Assembly: GCA_002633005.1 (NCBI GenBank)
Contig: NMRA01000085.1
Coordinates: forward strand, 537,464 to 601,463
DNA length: 64,000 nt
Direction: 5' to 3'
Origin: Phoronis australis
Lineage: Eukaryota; Phoronida; Phoronidae
The notes beneath the pieces were generated by a model, which saw nothing but the letters and a program-made list of their open reading frames with translations, did no database searches and had not been told where the DNA came from. The position numbers were made by a program, and so were the translations under genes. Every line of letters begins with the position of its first letter. The first letter of the stretch is position 1. Positions 56,151-64,000 of this stretch are shown in pieces.

Positions 56151-58199
56151 CTAACCTCTCGGGAGAAACACGCGTGGAAGAACTGAGACTAAAATTAATG
56201 CATTTACCGACTGTTTTTTTGAGACCACTTAAAAACTTGTTGATTTTACTAATGCACTTTTTTGTTCATTTTCAGAAGATATTTTCGAAATTAAATTTTC
56301 TTCAGACGGAACAAAAAGCAACCCAGGGATTGTTTATGCAATGTATCTATTTGTCCCAGGCACTAACCGACATCTGTTAGGCCAAAGGAAAAACGCAGCA
56401 GACAAATGGAACACGCTGGGTGCTTAACAGTTTCGGCCCACGCCTTGGTCATCAAAATATTGTTCACTTGTTTTTTTATTGCAAAACACAGTACTGAACT
56501 CAACATTTATGTTGAAAATTTTGGTTAAAGCATTTTGAATTTATTTGAAGAAAATTAAAATACTTGAATTGATAGAGAATGGCCACCAATAAAGTAAAAC
56601 ATTGACTTTATTTCACTATATTGCATTTGTTACATACAACACAGCATGACATAATCAAAAATAAAAGAAGAGATTGAGCAATAAAATTCAAATGCAACTT
56701 GGGTATTTATTTATTTATTTATGAATGCAGAAGCCTGTTAAAGATGAGAAAAAATCAAACAATACAATTATGGGTAATTTATTAGAACAATTGTATCGAG
56801 GTTCAATGATCAACTTCCGCCTACCAAGTCTCAAAGGCTTACAGTTCTGTTTTGGCTGACAAGGTGTTAACAGAGAATGAAGAGAAACTGAAAAGAAAAA
56901 GAAGGACAGCAGAGATAAGTGATGTTAAGAACAACAAGAGCAAAAAGTCAAATAAAGAGGTCACAAATACAAAATAAGTAAGGTCTGCCTGGAATAAAAC
57001 AATTGTGATTTATTTTCCAGAACTGAAATTCTAAATCAATTTTAATCGATTTAAAAATCGATATCATACCAGTAAAACAGTTTGTGGTTGAAGTAGAGTT
57101 GCTGTAAACCACTTTCCACTATTTTCTTGGCCTTTTTCTGTGTGGTTTTCTGTCCTTTCAAAAGGCGGCAGCACATGACGACCATAGGTGTCATTATAAA
57201 ATGGCTGCCGAAAACCAATGCACAGTTGAACAACTCGGCTTAAGTAAAAGAAAACGTTTGAATCAACGAATACTATATATTTGTGAGAGTTAAATCAAGT
57301 CCTATTCAGATCATAACTTTGAAGTGGAATAATTGGGTGAGTAAGACAACAAGCCGGTTTTATGCTTAGGCGGACGACTATAGGGTTTCGGAGTGTAGGC
57401 CTACCTAGTAATGTGATTCTTATATTTTCATCCTAGTTCCCAGAAATAAACTCCAGTGAGCAATTTACCCAGGGGGATAGTTTACCTACCAGCTGCAACA
57501 TTTGCTAGAAGCGTGCAGAAGGTTGGTAGACCAACTAAACTCTTGAGTCGAGCAAGGTGAGACCCGAAACTCGATTCGTTTCGCGTGAGTCGAGAACCTC
57601 CCCTCTCGAATCTATTCAACCCAAATCTGAAAAATGCGAGCAAAGTGGACTTCAAAATTATCTTATACAAGCGTACTTGACACGATGCTGTACTCTGGTA
57701 CCAACTTACCAACTTAGGTCGGCAATGTTTTGTCCATTGAAGCTTTGGAACATGGGCTTGTCTGAAAATACAACTTCACATTTGGCCTCCCGCAAATAAC
57801 GCGCAGGTAACAGGCGCAGCTTCCGATATAACAGTAGCGGCATCTGTTATACTTTCCGATAACTAATCTTTCTCTGGTGGGTCCATCAGCCGACAAAAAA
57901 TGCATGAATGCATCATGCAGTATCAAACAAATTTCGATAAAGCACGATAAATACAATCTAATTCCTCCTACCAAATTATTTTTGTCCATCTCTATTATAA
58001 TTATTATTATTTTTCAAAGCATTCACCTATGATATTGTAACGGTTGGTACTTCCCGTCCTGTACACTACCGTCGAACTTGAAATTTGTAAAAGTCCACTA
58101 TTTGCACACCATGGTCTTCATCGCCAAGTTCATTAGTTATACACACTGGCTGTGTATGACGACGAGTAGACAAGGGCCGGTCAAATTATCAGTAGAATG

Positions 58200-58363
58200 C
58201 AGCGGCGGATTTAGAGGGGGCCAAGGGGACCATGCCCCTCCCGCCCTAAAATTCTCCCAGGAGTCCATTTGGCAATACGGGGGTGCGAATGTTTGTCGGG
58301 CAAAATCATGGCTAATACTCTGCCATGCCCCCCCCCCAACTCAAAATCCTGGATCCGCCAATG
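58200..58363. mobile_element. MITE-like element with GGCGGAT(T/C) ends
   Basis: The left end CAGCGGCGGATTTAG and right end CTGGATCCGCCAATG are inverted with a few mismatches. The inside is rich in G runs on one side and C runs on the other. Such ends are common in hAT-type non-autonomous elements. No clear target duplication is seen. Confidence 0.5.
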
Positions 58364-60654
58364 GAATAAAAGGGGAAAGTAGTATAAGGGAACGATAAAG
58401 AGAAGAGGGAAACAACAGAATAACAATTATTGTAAAACTTAACGAAAACAAAACAGAAGGAACATAAAAACAGGAAATACTAACTATTTAGCTTTTGATA
58501 AATGGTAGCAAGCTGCTTCCTGGCAACAAAACTTAACGCACATGTATATATAGATTTGGCAAAACTTTTGCCATGTTGCGTAGATAGGTTTAAAATTACT
58601 ATGTTGTACAAAAATTACGTCATTGGTTTGATTTCTAAGCGCGTATATTAATCACGTAAACAATTTTAATTGGTGTGCGTAATTTAGGAGAAGTAAATCG
58701 TATCATCTTGAGAAATACAAATGATATTACGAGGATAGAGGTGAACCAATTGACAAACTAGATAATATTTTAGCATTTTTTCAACTGAAAAAACGTGTAG
58801 ATTGAAATAATCTCAGAAGTATTTTAACAAAATGGCGACTGGGTGCCTTGATAGCCACGCTGGAGAGCTGCAAAACTTGTTGCGTTTGGTAATAGAAATG
58901 TGTTCTTTGCAGTTATAGTCACCTGACGGTGCCACTTGTTCTACCTAGTACGCACTGCAAAATAAACTTTGAAATCCCTGCATTTGAAAAACACAATTAG
59001 TTCCCGCTAAAACCATTTCCTGGTACTCATATTTTAGAATATATTTTGGCAAAATCAGTGAATAGCATCTTGAGAAATTCCTACACGATTTTGGGGAATG
59101 TAGTGTTGCTTGAAAATACAAGGATTGGGTTGATGAAGAGAGGTTGTAAGTGTAAATGTGGATTTTAAGTTCCAGGAGAATAAATATGTCATGGTAAACT
59201 AGAAAATAGCATTAACGTCACCTATTGTATTGTTATGGAACGTTAAGTTGATTTTACGTCTTCCAAACCAATCAACCGTTACGGTTTTACGTATTAACGT
59301 TTTTAGTGTTACGAATTGTAAGTAATCGATAGCTTTTTTGTGGTTGAAAATTAGTATCAAAATCCCGGTCAATGCATAATTTTTATGGATAGTTTGGCGA
59401 AATTGATGGCAGAGTGCCTGAAAAAGAATTCAAGAATTCCGATCATGGCATCTCACTATAAGTTGTTCCAATAACAGCCAAGACACAACTATCGTGTTCA
59501 TTAATTGCTCACACAGCAAGAGCGTATAATGGTATAACATATCGGGTGATAACAGCATGTTAGCTGTAGTCTCCAAAGTCCTTCAGATTCGATCACGGAC
59601 ACTTAACGTTATGAGACCAGTCAAGTGTGCGGTTGTTTCGGTACAGCTGCAGTAGATTTCATTTCAATTCAGCCAACACCGTGAAGTAAACTGAAATTTT
59701 CAAGAATTATTCTTTGAAGTCCAGCGTGAATTAAGCGTTTGCACTAAAACTGTATACTTGTGTGTTTTTCGTGCGTAAAGGCCACACGAAAAGGTGTGTG
59801 CGTAATGATTTATTTACGTGCGTAGCTTACATACGTATTTCCCCTTTGGATAACGACAATGTGTGTACAAACATGTAGTGAACGTACATGACCATGAAGC
59901 GTTGCCTACTGACAGTTGGGTATTGAGGTCAACGGCCCTTGTTTGCAGATTCCGGCCCTGAACTACAAAATTCAAAATTACTGTATTTTTATTTTTACCA
60001 TAAAATAACAAAATATGACTTTTACCGAATCCCCTACTACTACTGCTGAATACTATCACGTGTCATTAAAAAATTCTTTTTGAACATGGGAAGGGCGAGC
60101 CATTTGTGTGTTTATCACCATTATTCAAACTCCCTGTCTGTTTATACATGTATGCATATCGACTGACAGTAAAGCAAGGTAATTCGCAATGACGTAAATC
60201 GACGGTCCTCTTCCAGTTGACTTCCAACTTCAGCTGCTGGAAACCGTAGTGGAAGTCACTTGCAGTTACAATAGAAAGGAACAACTGCAAGATAATGGCA
60301 ACAGAGCTGTATACTACTCTAGAACCGTTTGCTGAGCCTACATGTAGGCCTATGTCTAACGTGTACAGAATTAGAAACCTTTATCGCCCATGTGCGTACT
60401 TTTGTGTAGGCATGTTTTCGGAAAATCCCGGTAATAAATTTATAAAAAATAAAGCTGCAATGATAGCAAAACAAAGGCATCATTAGTATGACCAAAATCT
60501 TATTTGATATAAATATTCAAATTGAAATTTCATTAACGCCATTGCACTTCGTTTTCGCTTCATGTTATCACCTTTTCTTTAAAGTGCTAGTAGCCTTGTT
60601 TTGACAGTCTCTCATTCAAACAAATGAGGGATACATTTCCAAAACGATTCCAAG

Positions 60655-60775
60655 CAGAGTTCTAAACAACGGTGCATAAAGCGTAGCATCTGAAACTTTC
60701 ACATAAATCCGATCTGCCATTTTATGAGATATAATATTCCGGTGTTAGTCAAATTTGGTCATTTTTCTAGGGTCT
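60655..60775 (+). repeat. Dispersed ~110-130 bp repeat, copy 3
   Basis: GTGCATAAAGCGTAGCATCTG, AAACTTTCACATAAATCCGA, TTATGAGATATAATATTCCG and GTCAAATTTGGTCATTTTTC align with the copies at 48340 and 22162. Confidence 0.65.
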
Positions 60776-61193
60776 AAATAAGCCCAGATTGAAATGCTGG
60801 AGACAATAACCTCATCGGTGCAGTGAAACTGTACCCGCGTCAACAAACAAAAATTCCCAGGGCTCTCCTGTTCATTGGTCGCGTCAGTGATCTCCCCGAT
60901 TTGTGGAAAAGTTTCTATGACGTCAAACAGCAATGAATGTCTCCCAAAACGGTATTGCTTCTGAGTTGTGTGATTGAACAAACTGCTCTTGTGTGGTGAA
61001 AATCACAATCACTGTCAGCAAGAAGTGGCAATGCTCATCAAGTGTCGAATTTCTTTATTTATCTCTAAGCTTCTGATGACTTGGCAACAACATTTTAACA
61101 AATTTTGACAAAACGTCAGCTACTCGTTCATGTACATGTATATGAAATAACAAGCATGCATCACTGCAGAGCGCTGACGTCCTGGTAGTTCAC

Positions 61194-61257
61194 TCGCTGG
61201 TCCCCTGGTCAGTAGCCATCACGCCTGCTGGCTAGGCACGCGGGGAACCAGCGAGGG
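61194..61257. mobile_element. 64-bp insertion with inverted ends and 9-bp target duplication
   Basis: GTAGTTCAC occurs at 61185-61193 and again at 61258-61266. Just inside are TCGCTGGTCCCC and GGGGAACCAGCGA, inverted with one extra base. This fits a minimal MITE. Confidence 0.6.
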
Positions 61258-64000
61258 TAGTTCACGGTTTGTAGCTTATACATGTAAAAGGGTGATGACT
61301 TGGTCGGATTCCATGTCTACTATCCACCATATGCCGCGGCGTGAGTTTGCATACCGCTTATTAACATGCGGACACTATAATGTGTGTTGAAATTTAAATT
61401 TGATCCCGACGCATCCATACGCAGCACAAAATTCGTATTTCCTCTGCCGCTCAGTTTTCATTTACGTGACTCTGACATCGTATACTATGGGAGTCGAGAA
61501 GGATGCCAGGACACTGTAGTAAAACGTACGTGAAAACAAAAACCACGCAGAGTGGTCACAAGATGATTGACGGACATAAGTGGTTCATCCAGTAGCTTGA
61601 CAAATTGCTATCTGGGGAACTTGATGACAGCGATGTTCGATTGCTTGTAAGAGGGATCGGTTTCTGTTGCAACGAATACCAATTAGTTTCAGAATGTAAC
61701 AGAATTTTTAGTCAACATACAAGAGTAGAATGCAAACAATATGTGAAATTCACAAATCGTAGGGACACCTTTTGGTCAAGTGCGAAACCAAACCATGGGC
61801 ATCCCCACTCCTTCATTTCAAACTATTGGCCGAGTGCGAAAACATATACGTGTGTACGTATGTATGTACGCCTGTGTGTATGTATACAGAAAAGAAAAAT
61901 AATTTAAAAAGTTCAAACGAATAAATAATAGGAATAAGCTGGTGCGAAAATACTACAAATCAAGGTCCAGTCTACGACTCAAGCAAAACGATTTTTTTCC
62001 TCCTGGCTGTGTGCGTTTCGTTGGGCCCTGCCCTGCGAGAAATCACAAGTGCGCTCGGCGGCAGACTCGTTTACTATGTAATACGGGAGTAAACTAATTA
62101 AACGCAAATGTAATTAATTAGGGTGAAAACGCAAGATCACGCAAGACTTCGCGAGATATCGCCATGTATTACAAACGAAGCACGTAATCAAACTAGCTTC
62201 CTTCGCAAGACTCTTGCATCTGTGGAACACAAAATAACCCAGGAATACATATTGAATGTAGTTGCCAGGAGTGATCAGTGTTGTCAATCGAAAGACCGTA
62301 CTGAAGCGCGACCATTTTGTAAACTGTAACTCTCTCATGAACTCTCGTCATGCATTTACACTGTCTGTACGGTCAACACGGCATTTTCGTGCTCCAGTTC
62401 CAACTCCATAGACAGAGTTTTGCTTTCCAGCGATGACTAACCGATCTATAGAGTCATCAAAGTATATAGGTAGTGATAGAATCTCTCGACATCTCTACCA
62501 ATCAAAGTTAAGACCGGAAGAAAAACATAATTTCAAGAGAAATATAGTTCTGTGTTAGCCATGTTGTTGGAACACTGCCAGAAATTCAAAACTTTGCCCC
62601 ATCTGCCGGTCAAAACAACAGTAGCCAAGCTGAAGAACGCGGGATGAGGACATCCTGTCACTGCCGCAATGTGAATCTTTATCCAGTATGCTTTGTTTAC
62701 TTTATATGATGTCATGTTGAAAGAACATCATTTCGAAACACGTTTTGAATTAAATTGAATTGCGTGAAATTCGTCTGATGTTTATAACTGATTGAAGCAG
62801 ACATGGTATCTTTAATAAATTGCCAATAGTGTAATTTTTTCAACAATGACGAATTGCTGAAATCGTTAACAATTGAGGAAATTCAGGTCAAAATGTGAAA
62901 ATTGTAAATAAAGCGTGTGCAATAATCCATCGCTTTCCGCGTGAATTAAAACATTAATTATTGAATATGTCATCTCCTCATATCCACCCCCCCCCCCNCC
63001 ACTTGTGGAATTTACTCTAACAGATGCAATTAGATATTACTGCAATTTACGACAAGCGAATTTCAATAGACCACCAGTAGAGTTTTTATCCATATGGCTC
63101 ACGTCTTGTTGGCGGATGGTCCACTTAAGAAGACGTGTTGTGGTTGGCATACTCCGTGTGGAGATACGACACGTGATTTACGCATCTTGCCGAGGTGATT
63201 GGCGTTTGCGATCCTGTTCTTCTATTGTGTCAAGAGTTATTAGTCATCTTAGAGTGTATCTTGGCCATTAGAGTGATGAACAGTCGAGAGACTTAGAGAT
63301 CATCTGTTATGGTCAGAGAACTGGTAGCGTGTTGAAAGAAAAGATAACATAACGAACACGATGATTTGGAAATACGGTTGTTCTAATAAGGTCATCTTAA
63401 ACATATTGTCTATCCTGATGTAGGGGTTGTGCGTGACAGTTGGAAAATTCCGTAGGCGGATTTCGATTAGTTTTGCTTCGCAACGAGGTTTCAACTTTTT
63501 GTCTTGGGCGACAGGCACGCGCAATTAGATATAGCACAGAAGCAAGTCCGCAGGTCGCCAGAACCCTTCGTTTGGAACGTCTTGGCTTCATCGGCTTTTA
63601 AGTGTCTGACACGACGCACATGTTGTTCCAAACACGTCCGCGCAGAATACATATTGTTAGTTTGCTTGGGTTGCCAAAGGCGTAAAAGACCCCGTGACAC
63701 GATTTTTACTGCCGGTACATATTTTCCGTGTTTGTGATTTTAACCCTGAACAGCATGATGCGGTGCTGTCGTTTGACTCCGTTGTTGAGTATTTTCTGTG
63801 TTGTGGTGATCTCAGCGAAAACTGCAAGATTGCTCGGAAACTTCAGACGCAGGCCAATATTAAATGTTACCAGTAAGGAAAATCAGCTATTCTATAAAAG
63901 GTGAGTGTAAGGTTGTAGTGTCTCTGACTATTTTGTTTGCACTTGATAATGTAGTTGTCCAGTCCCTCAGTCAACTGAAGGAGCGCGGCGAACGCACCCC

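Larger units (their letters stand above)
56151..64000. other. Upstream of GAPVD1; no supported gene
   Basis: Only short frames are present, with no conserved protein match that I can recognise. It holds a TATT microsatellite (about 56704-56722), a MITE-like element (58200-58363), a dispersed repeat copy (60655-60775), a tiny inverted-repeat insertion (61194-61257), and a C-rich run with an N (62986-63000). A frame at 63504-63876 is Cys-rich but unassigned. Confidence 0.5.

Noticed and set aside
56816-56977. Lys-rich open stretch ending VTNTK then stop
   Set aside because: Upstream stop codons and no splice support; Lys-rich text arises easily in AT-rich DNA.
57051-57233. 60-codon minus strand frame rich in Lys
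   Set aside because: No family recognised and no partner exons; too little to call a gene or pseudogene.
63504-63876. Cys-rich frames near the right end
   Set aside because: Two overlapping frames, no recognised domain; could be part of a gene beyond the window but not supported here.
1-64000. tRNA genes, rRNA, CRISPR arrays, bacterial operon features
   Set aside because: No tRNA B-box with matching arms or rRNA-like sequence was noticed; the window is eukaryotic and no spaced repeat array exists.

Overview
This is a stretch of animal (metazoan) nuclear genome. The protein-coding genes are split by GT-AG introns, transposon fossils are common, base composition is AT-leaning, and there are assembly gaps (20 N at 27987-28006, 496 N at 45376-45871, single N at 54342 and 62998). 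The GAPVD1 gene and the mix of Penelope-like and THAP/DDE transposons would fit an invertebrate deuterostome such as a lancelet, hemichordate or echinoderm. That placement is inference; the sequence alone does not fix the species.

Layout. (1) 587-1160 is a Penelope-like retroelement remnant with inverted arms. (2) About 1213-6227 (+) is one intron-free exon of roughly 1,670 codons. It encodes a membrane-anchored protein with about 18 tandem helical modules and two domains resembling the microtubule-binding stalk of dynein heavy chain, but no motor. This is the most unusual gene here. (3) 10023-25683 (+) is a seven-exon gene whose phases all agree; it gives a 352-residue protein that I do not recognise. 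Its 10-kb first intron holds an antisense THAP + DDE (Harbinger/ISL2EU-like) transposon, 17082-19811, whose transposase was itself split by a second Penelope-like element carrying a hammerhead-ribozyme core. (4) 28965-53090 (-) is GAPVD1 (RME-6/Gapex-5 family), 19 coding exons reconstructed from the N-terminal RasGAP domain to the C-terminal VPS9 domain, with a probable non-coding first exon near 56.1 kb. It is convergent with gene 3. (5) 56.2-64.0 kb holds repeats and no gene I can support.

Functional links. GAPVD1 is a Rab5 exchange factor with a RasGAP domain that acts on clathrin-coated and early endocytic membranes. The stalk-like protein may tie a membrane to microtubules. Nothing in the window shows that the three genes work together. 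The intergenic and intronic DNA carries several small repeat families present in two to four copies (a foldback MITE, a MITE with AATCAGACAAAAT-type ends, a 110-130-bp dispersed repeat, a long direct duplication).
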